From the NCBI RefSeq assembly GCF_013364215.1, contig NZ_CP054923.1, forward strand, positions 4,278,001 to 4,342,000: 64,000 bases of DNA, written 5' to 3'. The translations under genes were made by a program, and so were the position numbers. Numbering within the stretch: the stretch's first letter is position 1; each line of letters starts with the position of its first letter. Below the pieces are notes generated by a model. That model had not been told where the DNA came from and did not search any database. It was given only the letters and a program-made list of their open reading frames with translations. This DNA is from Verrucosispora sp. NA02020. GTDB taxonomy: Bacteria; Actinomycetota; Actinomycetes; Mycobacteriales; Micromonosporaceae. This document shows, one piece after another, positions 35,179 to 44,266 of this stretch.

Positions 35179-35487
35179 CTATCCGCCGGCCATCGCGCCC
35201 AGGACGATGTACGGTTCCGCGCCGGTGAGCACCTCCTCGGGCAGCGGTGCGTCGGGTGGGGAGTGCGAGAGGTCCTCCTCGCAGGCGTAGAAGCGGACGA
35301 AGGCGCGACGTCTGCCGCTGTGCCGGTCCCGGATGGTGCCGAGCAGCATCGGATAGCGCGCCTCCAACGCGTCCAGCACCAGGCGCTGGGTGGCCGGCCC
35401 CCCGTCCGGACCGGCCACCTCCAGGCGTACCTCGCCGGTGACCTTGGCGAGGGTCTTCAGGTGGGCCGGGAGGACGACCCGGATCAC
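35179..35487 (-). CDS. MoaD/ThiS-family ubiquitin-like protein
   Basis: 102 residues from GTG 35487. The beta-grasp fold ([20 protein letters not shown]...LLGTIRD...[15 protein letters not shown]) is slightly longer than the usual 80-90 of MoaD. The C-terminus ends in AMAGG, carrying the Gly-Gly expected for thiocarboxylate activation. It overlaps the stop of the BNR-repeat gene. No other molybdopterin or thiamin genes are near, so it could be a sulfur carrier for another pathway. Confidence 0.82.
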   Translation of the reverse strand: MIRVVLPAHLKTLAKVTGEVRLEVAGPDGGPATQRLVLDALEARYPMLLGTIRDRHSGRRRAFVRFYACEEDLSHSPPDAPLPEEVLTGAEPYIVLGAMAGG

Positions 35488-36599
35488 GGCAACACCTGGA
35501 CTTCCACGGAGAGCACCGGGGGCAGGTCCCGGACGATCGGCGCCCAGGTGTCGCCGCCGTTCGCCGAGTGGTAGACCTGCCCGCCGGTGGTGCCGACGTA
35601 GATGCCGCACTCGTCGAGCGTGTCGACCGCCATCGCGTCGCGCAGGACGTTGACGTAGCAGTCGGACTGCGGCAGCCCGGTGGTCAGCGGCTCCCACTCG
35701 TCGCCGCCGGTGCGACTGCGGTAGACCCGCAACCGCCCCTCCGGTGGGTAGTGCTCGGAGTCGCTCTTGATCGGTACGACGTAGATCGTCTCCGGCTCGT
35801 GCGCGTGCACCGCGATCGGGAACCCGAAGTCCGAGGGCAGGTCGCCGCTGATCTCACGCCAGTTCGCACCGGCGTCGTCGCTGCGCATCACGTCCCAGTG
35901 CTTCTGCATGAACAGCGTGTCCGGCCGCGACGGGTGCTGGGCGATGTGGTGGACGCAGTGGCCCACCTCGGCGTCGGTGTCGGGGATCTCCCCCGACCGC
36001 AGGCCCTTGTTGATCGGCAGCCAGCTCGCGCCCGAGTCGTCGCTGCGGAACGCGCCCGCCGCCGAGATGGCGGTGTAGATCCGGCCCGGGTGCACCGGGT
36101 CCAGGATGATCGTGTGCAGGCAGAGACCACCGGCGCCGGGCTGCCACGACGGGCCGGTCCGGTGGGTCCGCAACGCGGTCAGCTCGGTCCACTTCTGGCC
36201 GCCGTCGTTCGAGACGTAGAGGGCGGCGTCCTCGGCACCGGCGTACACGGTGTCGGGGTCGTCGCGGGACGGCTCCAGGTGCCAGATCCGCTTGAACTCC
36301 CACGGGCGCGGCGTGCCGTCGTACCAGAGGTGCTCGCCGACCTCGCCGGTGTACGCGAAGTCGTTGCCGACGGTGGCCCACGTCTTACCGCCGTCGTCGG
36401 AGCGCTGGATCAACTGCCCGAACCAGCCGCCGGACTGTGAGGCGTAGAGCCGGTCCGGGTCGGCCGGTGAGCCGGTGAGGTGGAAGATCTCCCAGCCGCC
36501 GAAGTGCGGCCCGTCGACAGTCCAGTCGGCGCGTCGACCGTCCGAGGTGAGCAGGAACGCGCCCTTGCGGGTGCCGACCAGCACCCGTACGCCGGTCAT
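35484..36599 (-). CDS. BNR/Asp-box beta-propeller protein (sialidase/VPS10-like fold)
   Basis: 371 residues from ATG 36599. Repeated Asp-box motifs ([48 protein letters not shown]) show a six-bladed propeller. No signal peptide is visible, unlike true secreted sialidases, and no sialidase catalytic Arg triad could be identified. Binding or an unknown hydrolase role is more likely than sialidase activity. Coupled with the MoaD-like gene by a 4-bp overlap, a recurring pairing in actinobacteria as far as I recall. Confidence 0.85.
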   Translation of the reverse strand: MTGVRVLVGTRKGAFLLTSDGRRADWTVDGPHFGGWEIFHLTGSPADPDRLYASQSGGWFGQLIQRSDDGGKTWATVGNDFAYTGEVGEHLWYDGTPRPWEFKRIWHLEPSRDDPDTVYAGAEDAALYVSNDGGQKWTELTALRTHRTGPSWQPGAGGLCLHTIILDPVHPGRIYTAISAAGAFRSDDSGASWLPINKGLRSGEIPDTDAEVGHCVHHIAQHPSRPDTLFMQKHWDVMRSDDAGANWREISGDLPSDFGFPIAVHAHEPETIYVVPIKSDSEHYPPEGRLRVYRSRTGGDEWEPLTTGLPQSDCYVNVLRDAMAVDTLDECGIYVGTTGGQVYHSANGGDTWAPIVRDLPPVLSVEVQVLP

Positions 36600-36807
36600 C
36601 GCGGCTCTCCGTGGCGCGTGGTGCCGACCTGGTGTGGTGTGTGTTGTCGTGTGGCCATGTCGCCATTCTCCTGTCGTGTCCGATGAACCCCGATTGCCAC
36701 GCCGGTGCCGTTCACTGACGGTCATACCGGCCGGGTACGACAAGTTCCGGCCGGTGGGCGCGCGACACCCGTCCGCCCGGCGGGCAGACGAGGAGGGGTC
36801 GGACAGC

Positions 36808-38424
36808 TCAGGTCGACATCACGCGGGCGTGCAGGTCGGACACGACCTTGCGGGCCGACTCGAAGGCACCGGCCTGCCAGGCGATGTAGTGGCTGAGGTG
36901 ATCACCGGCGAAGTAGACCCGACCGTCCGGCTCCAGCAGCCGCCCGTAGTGCCCACCGCTGGTCCGCGAGGGCCACGACATCCAGCCGCCCTCGCTGTGG
37001 CGGGTCCGCTCCCAGGCCACCGAGAACGACGCCTCCACCTCGCTGCGGTACGCCTCGCCGTGGATCTTCACCCCCTGGGCGACGGCGCGGGCCTCCCGCT
37101 CGGCGGGCGGCAGGGCCGCGTACGACTGGGCGTTGGCACCGAAGTTGTAGTAGCCGATGACCAGACCCTTCGCGCCGTGGTAGCCGTAGGACGGGTACCA
37201 GATCGCGGACAGGTCCAGGTTGGTGTTGGTGATGCCGGCGTAGATGTTCTCGTCCTGCTCCCACCAGCGCCGCCGGTACTGCAACCCGATCTTGCCGGTG
37301 GCGGTCGGCACCGCGTAGTCGAGGGCGGCCCGCACCGGCTGGGACAGGTTCGACGGGATCCGCGCCAGCACCGGCGGCGGAATCGTGCAGACGCAGAAGT
37401 CCGCAGTGACGGTCCGCACCCGACCGCCGGGTCCGGCGTGGACGACCGAGACCCCGGAACCGGTGTTCGAGATCGACCGCACCTCCGCGCCGTAGCTGAT
37501 GCGTCCGCGCCCCACGGCCTCCTCCAGGGCGTACGCGATGCGATCCATTCCGCCGACCGGCTGGAACATCAGCATCGCCTGGTCGTAGCCGAACTCGAAG
37601 GAGAAGTACCGGCCGACGCCGCTGGCCAGCACGTCCGGCAGGGAGTACGGGGTCAGTTTCGGCGTACCCGCCTCGTTGCCGGCGCCCGGTTCGACCTGGT
37701 AGCCACGGCGGTTGGTGCCCGCGTACCGCCAACTGGCCGCCGGGTTCCCCGCCACCCGGCCGCCGATGGCGCCGAATCCGCGCAGGAACTCCAGCAGACG
37801 TTCCTTGTCGTCGGCGGTGAGCTGCCCGTCGAGCGCACCCTGGTCGGTGGCCTTGGCGAGCAGTTCGGAGACGTACCCGTAGACGTCCGCCTTCGCCTCG
37901 CGGTGCCGGATCGGTGTGCCGGAGAGCGGACCGACGTCCTCGTTGTAGTAGTAGCCGTCGGCGTTCTGGTTGCCGAAGATCTCGACCGGCACACCCAGCT
38001 CCCGGCAGTAGTCCATGGTCACCATGTGCTGGGCGATCCGCGCCGGACCGGCGTTCATGTACTGCCCACCGGTGAACCGGGCGCGCTGGGTGTGCCCGTC
38101 GAGGTCCGTCTCGCTGGTGCCACCACGCACCGTCCAGTTACGCCCACCCGGGCGGCTGCGCGCCTCCAGCACGGTCACCCGGTAACCCGCCTTGCCGAGC
38201 TCGTACGCCGTGGTCAGTCCGGCGATGCCCGCGCCGAGCACGACGACGGACTTCGCGGAGCGGCCGGTCAGCGTGAAGTCCGACCGGTTCGGGGCGCGGA
38301 ACGGCGGCGCGGCCTGCGCGGCGGGGGCCAACCCGAGCGCGCCCATCGTCCCGTAGAGCACCCCGGCACCGCCGGATACCCCGACCGCCTGGAGAAACTG
38401 CCGTCGCGTGGTGGGTGTCGTCAT
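36808..38424 (-). CDS. Tat-exported flavin monoamine oxidase family protein
   Basis: 538 residues. The Tat signal [20 protein letters not shown] (about 6-25) is followed by an AQA cleavage region. The FAD Rossmann motif [20 protein letters not shown] and the [10 protein letters not shown] motif are typical of amine oxidases, as is the C-terminal FAD motif [21 protein letters not shown]. It should oxidise an amine or amino acid outside the membrane, like L-amino acid oxidases. Same strand as the serpin gene upstream (135-bp gap). RBS GGAGGCGG before ATG 38424. Confidence 0.92.
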   Translation of the reverse strand: MTTPTTRRQFLQAVGVSGGAGVLYGTMGALGLAPAAQAAPPFRAPNRSDFTLTGRSAKSVVVLGAGIAGLTTAYELGKAGYRVTVLEARSRPGGRNWTVRGGTSETDLDGHTQRARFTGGQYMNAGPARIAQHMVTMDYCRELGVPVEIFGNQNADGYYYNEDVGPLSGTPIRHREAKADVYGYVSELLAKATDQGALDGQLTADDKERLLEFLRGFGAIGGRVAGNPAASWRYAGTNRRGYQVEPGAGNEAGTPKLTPYSLPDVLASGVGRYFSFEFGYDQAMLMFQPVGGMDRIAYALEEAVGRGRISYGAEVRSISNTGSGVSVVHAGPGGRVRTVTADFCVCTIPPPVLARIPSNLSQPVRAALDYAVPTATGKIGLQYRRRWWEQDENIYAGITNTNLDLSAIWYPSYGYHGAKGLVIGYYNFGANAQSYAALPPAEREARAVAQGVKIHGEAYRSEVEASFSVAWERTRHSEGGWMSWPSRTSGGHYGRLLEPDGRVYFAGDHLSHYIAWQAGAFESARKVVSDLHARVMST

Positions 38425-38559
38425 CGCCGCCTCCTTGATCGATGGACGACGATCTCAGCGGCGTGTTTCATCGGCGTAGCCCATCGGTAACACCCGCCCG
38501 ACCGGCCAGCGCGCGCCACCGGGCAGGCGGCGGGCGCCCGGATCAGCGAGGAGGCCGCC

Positions 38560-39849
38560 CTACGGGCCGGTGACCAGCGGGTCGTGCACCCGCCCGAGGA
38601 ACAGCGGCACACCGGTGAACCGGTCGTGGATGACGTACAGGAACGGCCGGTTCACGAAGAACTGCGGACCCTGCGGGATCGACGGCGGCCGTACGATGAC
38701 AGCCGACGCGGCCGCCGCCTCCGTGCCCTTCTCGTCCACGGCGATGAACGTCTCGTGCAGCACGTCGTCGATGCTCAGGGCCGGTTCGGTGCTCATGCCG
38801 GTGAAGTCGGCCCGCGAGCTGAACGCGGTCGGCATGCCGAGGTTGCCCAGCGCGGCAGCCAACTCCGCCGGCAGGCGGAAAGTCCACCGGGGCAGGCGCA
38901 GTTCGACGAGGGCGTTCCGGAAGCCGGTGAGCAATGCACCCAGCCACGTGACGTCGAGGTTGGCCTCGATCGCCGCCAGGTCGTTGCGGGTCGGCATGAC
39001 GATCGCCATGCCCAGTCCGTCACCTGCGAACGGCACGTCGACCGCGCGCCACCCATCGCCCTCCTGGTAGCCCATCCCGTCGAAAGGCCCACGCATCATC
39101 GCGACGTCGACACCGGCACCGTCGTCCCTGGTGAACCGCTCCGTCGCCGTGGCCGTCGCCCTGAACGGGTAGAGCCAGGCCGCCTTCAGATAGGTCGTGT
39201 TGGTGAGGATCAGACTGGTGTCGGGGGTCGGGACACCGGAGGGCAACAGCTCCGGGATCTTCGCGTTGGTCCGATCGGACACCCAGGTGTTGATCTCCTG
39301 GCGGGTCGCCTCCGGAGCGCCCCGGAAGTCGACCGGGTGCGGCGCGGCACCGTAGTAGCCGGCCAGAGTGTTCTGGAAACCGTGGCGCAGGCCCAGGTCG
39401 AGCCTCGTCCACAGAGCGTTGGCCGTGGTCAGCAGGGGCCGCGCGACGCCGTCACCGTTCTGGTACCGGTTGGCGAGCGACTGTGCGACGGTGTTGAGCC
39501 CGCTGTCGAGCGCGCCGGGCCGCGGATTCGGCGCGTGGAGCACGGCATCCATCTCGTCCGCCGTGGTCGAGCGGGCACCCGCCCGCGTCATCGCGAGTGC
39601 GAGATTGACCGAGTACGGCGCGCACACCACGTTACCGCCGGGGCGACTCGATGCCAGCTCGCGGTAGAGGTCGGCGGAGAAGCCGCGTACCGCAGTCGCG
39701 GCGGCGGCCATCGCGGCCGGGTCGGGCGGGACGCGGGTCGGTTCTGTCGAGGTGGACGACTCGTTCCACCAACGGGAACGGTCTCGGGTGGCGGTTAGCG
39801 CGGCGGCGGCGAGCGGCACCGTCCGCAAGAGAGATCGACGCGACACCAT
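38560..39849 (-). CDS. Exported serpin (serine protease inhibitor)
   Basis: 429 residues from ATG 39849 (MVSRRSLLRTVPLAAAALTA, an RR-containing signal sequence; Tat or Sec). The body (about 60-429) is a complete serpin fold with NTTYLKAAWLYPF and the hinge EKGTEAAAASAVIV preceding the reactive loop, then FVNRPFLYVIHD. Small residues in the hinge support an inhibitory serpin; the P1 position falls near VRPPSIP, so specificity cannot be assigned safely. Possibly protects the cell surface from its own or rival proteases. Divergent from the MazG-like gene. Confidence 0.9.
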   Translation of the reverse strand: MVSRRSLLRTVPLAAAALTATRDRSRWWNESSTSTEPTRVPPDPAAMAAAATAVRGFSADLYRELASSRPGGNVVCAPYSVNLALAMTRAGARSTTADEMDAVLHAPNPRPGALDSGLNTVAQSLANRYQNGDGVARPLLTTANALWTRLDLGLRHGFQNTLAGYYGAAPHPVDFRGAPEATRQEINTWVSDRTNAKIPELLPSGVPTPDTSLILTNTTYLKAAWLYPFRATATATERFTRDDGAGVDVAMMRGPFDGMGYQEGDGWRAVDVPFAGDGLGMAIVMPTRNDLAAIEANLDVTWLGALLTGFRNALVELRLPRWTFRLPAELAAALGNLGMPTAFSSRADFTGMSTEPALSIDDVLHETFIAVDEKGTEAAAASAVIVRPPSIPQGPQFFVNRPFLYVIHDRFTGVPLFLGRVHDPLVTGP

Positions 39850-39925
39850 ACATTGATGGTAGTCGAAGTATGTGCGGTAGGGCCAGGTCGACGGTTCGCG
39901 GCCCGCACCGTGAGACCATGCCTCG

Positions 39926-40261
39926 GTGAAAGACCTGACCGAGCGGGTACGCGCCTTTGCCGACGAGCGGGACTGGCAGCAGTTCCACACGCCCAAGAAC
40001 CTCACCATGGCCCTCGCGGGCGAGGTCGGCGAGTTGCTCGCCGAGTTCCAGTGGCTCACCCCCGAGCAGGCGAGCGCGGTCATGGCCGACCCCGAGGCGG
40101 GTGCCCGCGTACGCGCGGAGATCGGCGACGTGATGATCTACCTGACGCGACTCGCGGACGTCCTCGACATCGACCTGGAGGACGCCGCCCGGGACAAGCT
40201 CACCGAGGTCGCCACCCGCTATCCCGTCAGCGAGGCCAAGGGTTCGGTGGCGAAGCGGTAG
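39926..40261 (+). CDS. MazG-like nucleotide pyrophosphohydrolase
   Basis: 111 residues from GTG 39926. All-alpha NTP-PPase with EVGELLAEFQW (metal-binding Glu pair) and EIGDVMIYLTRLAD, matching MazG-like/dCTPase proteins of about 110 residues. It hydrolyses (d)NTPs to monophosphates plus pyrophosphate. It sits 125 bp upstream of a nuclease-helicase gene on the same strand; nucleotide depletion beside such an enzyme suggests a defence role, which is inference. Confidence 0.87.
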   Translation: MKDLTERVRAFADERDWQQFHTPKNLTMALAGEVGELLAEFQWLTPEQASAVMADPEAGARVRAEIGDVMIYLTRLADVLDIDLEDAARDKLTEVATRYPVSEAKGSVAKR

Positions 40262-40269
40262 CGGTGCGT

Positions 40270-40290
40270 GCGGAGAAATGATCTCTCCGC
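40270..40290 (+). terminator. Hairpin between the MazG-like and nuclease-helicase genes
   Basis: 7-bp arms GCGGAGA (40270-40276) and TCTCCGC (40284-40290) with a 7-nt loop lie directly after the MazG-like stop codon and are followed by an A/T-richer stretch. Could be a weak terminator or attenuator that sets different levels of the two proteins. Confidence 0.4.
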
Positions 40291-40386
40291 TAAAGTCCGG
40301 CGCGTACAGGCGCGTAACGACGGGCTTCCGGCGCCGACCGGACACGCCCCCCATGCGCACGATCATTTCGTGCTGCCCGGGGGCAA

Positions 40387-42315
40387 GTGTTGTCAGCGTT
40401 CCGCACCTCCGCCGAGGGACTTCTCCGTCACGCCGCCAACGGCGATCTCGCCGACCGGATCATCGACGCGATCGGCCGTCGCGTGAGCCCGGCCGAACGC
40501 AGGTCCTGGGAGCGGAGCCTGCCGGTGCTCGCGCAGGATCTGGCCGATGCCGGACTCGGCCAGGTCGAGATGCTCGTCGAGTACCAACTCCCGTTGACCA
40601 GCAAGCGTGTCGACGTGGTCCTGGTGGGCACGCACCCCCGCACCGACGAGGACTCCTACGTGGTGGTGGAACTCAAGCAGTGGTCGCGGGCGGAGTCCTA
40701 CGAGGGGTCCGACACGCTGGTGCTGGTCGAGCACGCCCGCGAACCGCGCCTGCACCCGGGCGTGCAGGTCCGTGACTACTGCGAGTACCTCGGTGACTTT
40801 CTCGGTGTGCTCTCCGACCGACGTACCCCGATCGCCGGTGTCGCCTACCTGCACAACGCCGTCGACCGGGACGTCGACGAACTCTTCCAGCTCAGGGCCA
40901 CCGAGCAGAGCCGGATCTTCACCAAGCAGCGGCGCGGCCAGTTCCTCGACCACCTGCGTACCCACCTGGCCCCCACGTCGGGCGCGGCCGCCGCCGACCG
41001 GTTCCTCACCAGCGCCGTCCGACCGAGCAAGCACCTGCTGTCGTACGCGGCGGCCGAGTTGAAGCAGCGGTCGCACTTCACGCTGCTCGACGAGCAGCGT
41101 CTGGCGTACGAACTGGTGCTGCACGCCGTGGAACGCTCCCGCGCCGGGGACCGAAAGTCGGTCGTGGTGGTCTCGGGCGGTCCCGGCAGCGGCAAGAGCG
41201 TGATCGCCTTGTCCGTCCTCGGTGAGCTGGCCCGCCAGAGCCGCTCGGTCATGCACGCCACCGGTTCCCGGTCGTTCACCCAGACCCTGCGCAAGTACGC
41301 CGGCAAGGGCTCCTCGCGGTTGAAGAACCTGTTCGGGTACTTCAACAGCTTCATGACCGCCGAACGCAACGGCCTCGACGTGCTGATCTGCGACGAGGCA
41401 CACCGCATCCGGGAGACGTCGGTCAACCGGTTCACGCCCAAGGCCAAGCGGGACAAGGCACGCCCCCAGATCGACGAGCTGATCGCGGCGGCACGGGTGC
41501 CGGTGTTCCTGCTCGACGAGCACCAGGTGGTCAAGCCGGGCGAGTTGGGCAACGTCGAGGTCATCTCCGCGTACGCCGCACAACTCGACCTGCACGTCGA
41601 GGTCGTCCGGCTACACGACCAGTTCCGGTGCGGCGGCAGCGACGCGTACGAGCAATGGGTCCTCGACCTGCTCGGCCTCGACGGTGGTGAACCCTCGGTC
41701 TGGACCGGCGACGGCCGGTTCGACCTGCGGCTGGCAGAGTCACCCGAGGAGATGGAGGCGTTCCTGGCCGGTCGGCAGGCCGCCGGGGAGACCGCCCGCA
41801 TGTCGGCGGGCTACTGCTGGCCGTGGAGCGACCCCCGACCGGACGACTCCCTGGTGCCCGACGTGCAGATCGGAAGCTGGGCGCGGCCGTGGAACGTCAA
41901 GAGCGACCGGAGTGTGGGCGACGCACCGGGCAGCGCGTTCTGGGCCACCGATCCGAACGGATTCGGCCAGGTGGGCTGCGTCTACACGGCGCAGGGCTTC
42001 GAGTACACGTGGTCGGGCGTCATCCTCGGGCCGGACCTGGTCGCTCGGGACGGCCGCCTGGTCACCGATCGGGCGGAGTCGAAGGACCCGGCGTTCCGCA
42101 GCCGCAAGGCGCTCAGCGACGACGAGGCGGACCGGCTGATCCGCAACACCTACAAGGTGCTCATGACACGGGGCATGCGCGGAACCGTCCTGTACTCCAC
42201 CGACCCGGAGACCCGCGACTACCTGGCCTCGCTTCTCGATGTGCGACGTCCGGTCGAGACGACGTACGAGCCCTCCGAGACCGGCGGCGGCACGACGGCC
42301 GCTTCTCGACCTTAG
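40387..42315 (+). CDS. PD-(D/E)XK nuclease-SF1 helicase protein (DUF2075)
   Basis: 642 residues from GTG 40387. The N-terminal domain has a restriction-endonuclease-like core: RVDVVLVG (D76) and VVVELKQW (E95, K97), with a conserved HPGVQVRDY. A P-loop helicase of the DUF2075 type follows, with Walker A SGGPGSGKS (K270), DEAH box ICDEAHR (336-339), LDEHQVV and C-terminal TAQGFEYTWSGVI and KVLMTRGMRG motifs. It is likely a DNA- or RNA-processing enzyme acting in phage or plasmid restriction together with the MazG-like protein. Not a named system to my knowledge. Confidence 0.87.
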   Translation: MLSAFRTSAEGLLRHAANGDLADRIIDAIGRRVSPAERRSWERSLPVLAQDLADAGLGQVEMLVEYQLPLTSKRVDVVLVGTHPRTDEDSYVVVELKQWSRAESYEGSDTLVLVEHAREPRLHPGVQVRDYCEYLGDFLGVLSDRRTPIAGVAYLHNAVDRDVDELFQLRATEQSRIFTKQRRGQFLDHLRTHLAPTSGAAAADRFLTSAVRPSKHLLSYAAAELKQRSHFTLLDEQRLAYELVLHAVERSRAGDRKSVVVVSGGPGSGKSVIALSVLGELARQSRSVMHATGSRSFTQTLRKYAGKGSSRLKNLFGYFNSFMTAERNGLDVLICDEAHRIRETSVNRFTPKAKRDKARPQIDELIAAARVPVFLLDEHQVVKPGELGNVEVISAYAAQLDLHVEVVRLHDQFRCGGSDAYEQWVLDLLGLDGGEPSVWTGDGRFDLRLAESPEEMEAFLAGRQAAGETARMSAGYCWPWSDPRPDDSLVPDVQIGSWARPWNVKSDRSVGDAPGSAFWATDPNGFGQVGCVYTAQGFEYTWSGVILGPDLVARDGRLVTDRAESKDPAFRSRKALSDDEADRLIRNTYKVLMTRGMRGTVLYSTDPETRDYLASLLDVRRPVETTYEPSETGGGTTAASRP

Positions 42316-42399
42316 GGTGGGCCAGAGAATTCCGACCTTCACGGTGGCACCGGCCCGAACGCCACGCCTCCGGTGAGGATCGCGCGGAGGGACGTTCGA

Positions 42400-42894
42400 T
42401 TGGCTGATCTGCGCACTGGGCTCCTGGTGACAGCAGTCCTGTTGGGCCTCACCGGCTGTGTCACCGGCACACCCGACCACGGGCGTCCGACGGCGAGGAC
42501 CACCACCGTGAGCCCACCACCCGTACGCACCGACCGGGAACCGATCACCAAGCGTTTCCCGCACCTCGGCGACGTCGCGGAGGTGCACTGGCAGGCGGGC
42601 GCCGCCGGGACGGGCGACTCCCGCGTGCCCGGTCCGACCGACATTCGCATCGAGGCGTTGGTCGTGTTGCAGCCTGGCGACCGAGTGTCGGCCGTCGAAC
42701 AGTACGAGTGGCAGCCCGCTCCTGCCGGGTGGGACGGCACGCTGGGTGCCGCGCTTCGTCCCTTCCTGCCAGACAGCGGGAACTGGCAGGTCAACGAGCA
42801 GTATGCCGCCGACGTGCGGACCACGAAGTACCACGGGGTCGTGTACCTCGACACCACCAGCGGCACCGTCTACCTCAGGGTCATCGACGGCTGA
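42400..42894 (+). CDS. Small exported lipoprotein, unknown function
   Basis: 164 residues starting at TTG 42400, preceded by GGAGGG at 9-nt spacing; an in-frame GTG at 42373 would add nine residues. The signal peptide ends in lipobox LTGC (Cys20), then a Thr/Pro linker. The mature domain of about 120 residues has no recognised family (contains RIEALVVLQPGDRVSAVEQY). Isolated gene on the plus strand, after the nuclease-helicase gene (84-bp gap). Nothing supportable in the 273 bp that follow. Confidence 0.65.
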   Translation: MADLRTGLLVTAVLLGLTGCVTGTPDHGRPTARTTTVSPPPVRTDREPITKRFPHLGDVAEVHWQAGAAGTGDSRVPGPTDIRIEALVVLQPGDRVSAVEQYEWQPAPAGWDGTLGAALRPFLPDSGNWQVNEQYAADVRTTKYHGVVYLDTTSGTVYLRVIDG

Positions 42895-43167
42895 CGTCGC
42901 CATTTCCGCAATCATTGAAACTCGCGTACATGAATCACAAGATGTTGCACGGCCGCTTTTCAGCGCACCTCAGCGCAGCGTCAGACGACAGATGTGCGAC
43001 GCCCAGGGGAATTGCGCGGTGATGGCTCGTTGTCGGAACTTCTTGTAAGGTCAGAGGCTCAGGCACTTTCGCGCGGACGGCGCTGATACCGATCATTTTC
43101 ACGCAACCGTTCGACGTTTCACCGATGGCGTGCGGATGTAACAAAACGCAACACGGGAGGGTGGCGG

Positions 43168-44049
43168 ATGGCCGACGACATGGGATCGACAGTCCCCCGG
43201 CGACAGCTCGGGCGAGCACTGCGCGACCTTCGCACCGAAGCACGCATGACCCTCGACGGCGCTGCCGAGGCGATGCAGTGCAGCCGACAGAAGATGTGGC
43301 GCATGGAGAGCGGCCTCGGCCCGGCCCGCCCGCTCGACGTCAAGGTCATGTGTGAGCTGTACGCCGCCACACCCGAGCTGACCACCGCCCTCGTCGCTCT
43401 GGCCACCGAGACCAAGGCCAAAGGCTGGTGGCACTCCTACGGGGTCGCCATCCCTGACTGGTTCGAGCTATACGTGGGGCTGGAATCCACCGCCCACCAG
43501 CTTCGGGAGTACGAAGACACTCTTATCCCTGGCCTGCTCCAGACCTGTGACTATGCACAAGCGGTCTATCAGCAGCGAGCCGACGCTACCGAAGTGGAAC
43601 GGGAACGCTTGGTGAGGGTGCGCCTGCAACGGCAGGAGATTTTGAAACGTCGACTCCCGCAGGCCCCCAAGTTCGAGGTCGTCCTCGCCGAAGCGGCACT
43701 TATTCGCACCGTCGGCGATGCTGCGGTCATGGCCGACCAGCTTCGTCATCTCCTGACGGCCGACGAGATGTCGAACGTGTCCATCCGGGTGCTTCCACTG
43801 ACTGCGAGGATGCACCGAGGAGCAGAGGCGGGTACGTTCGTCATCCTCGACTTCCCACCTGGCAAGCGGACCACGCCCGAACCGTCGGTGGTCTACTGCG
43901 AATCATGGACCGGAGCGCTCTATCTGGACCGGCCCGAGGAATACGCAGCCTACGAAGAGGTGTGGGCAAGCCTCGATGACCTGTCCCTGGATGAGGCAGA
44001 ATCAAGGCAGCTCATCAACAAGATCATCGGGGAGGTCCACCATGGCTGA
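43168..44049 (+). CDS. XRE-type HTH regulator with DUF5753 domain
   Basis: 293 residues, RBS GGGAGGG. Helix-turn-helix of the XRE fold at about 14-70 (LGRALRDLRTEARMTLDGAA, then CSRQKMWRMESG), followed by the DUF5753 effector-like domain (about 100-280; PGLLQTCDYAQAV). This is one of the many WhiJ-like regulators of streptomycetes and relatives, nearly always paired with a DUF397 protein as here (8-bp overlap). Such pairs influence development and antibiotic production; the target of this one is unknown. The GC and codon use look milder than in neighbouring genes. Confidence 0.9.
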   Translation: MADDMGSTVPRRQLGRALRDLRTEARMTLDGAAEAMQCSRQKMWRMESGLGPARPLDVKVMCELYAATPELTTALVALATETKAKGWWHSYGVAIPDWFELYVGLESTAHQLREYEDTLIPGLLQTCDYAQAVYQQRADATEVERERLVRVRLQRQEILKRRLPQAPKFEVVLAEAALIRTVGDAAVMADQLRHLLTADEMSNVSIRVLPLTARMHRGAEAGTFVILDFPPGKRTTPEPSVVYCESWTGALYLDRPEEYAAYEEVWASLDDLSLDEAESRQLINKIIGEVHHG

Positions 44050-44233
44050 TCTGGCTGGAGCCCAGTGGCGTAAGAGCACCCGCAGCGGCAGCAACGGCGG
44101 CAATTGCGTGGAGGTCGCCGACAACCTGCCCGGCCTCGTCGCCGTTCGCGACAGCAAGGACCCGGCCGGGCCTGTCCTCGCCTTCTCCCCCACGGAGTGG
44201 ACCAGCTTCGTCCGAGCCACCAAGTCCCGCTGA
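44042..44233 (+). CDS. DUF397 protein
   Basis: 63 residues, ATG 44042 inside the end of the XRE gene. It contains the family core QWRKSTRSGSNGGNCVEVA, then VAVRDSKDPAGPVLAFSPTEW. DUF397 proteins act as partners of DUF5753 HTH regulators, possibly in a toxin-antitoxin-like or signalling relationship. Confidence 0.92.
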   Translation: MADLAGAQWRKSTRSGSNGGNCVEVADNLPGLVAVRDSKDPAGPVLAFSPTEWTSFVRATKSR

Positions 44234-44266
44234 GGCACACACCTCACTCACCGTTGCCGAGACCAC

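Noticed and set aside
35484..36599. True sialidase
   Set aside because: Asp boxes alone define the propeller; no Arg triad or signal peptide could be identified.
43168..44233. XRE/DUF397 pair as regulator of the biosynthetic cluster
   Set aside because: It lies 4.7 kb from the cluster with unrelated genes between; such pairs are numerous in these genomes, so linkage is not informative.
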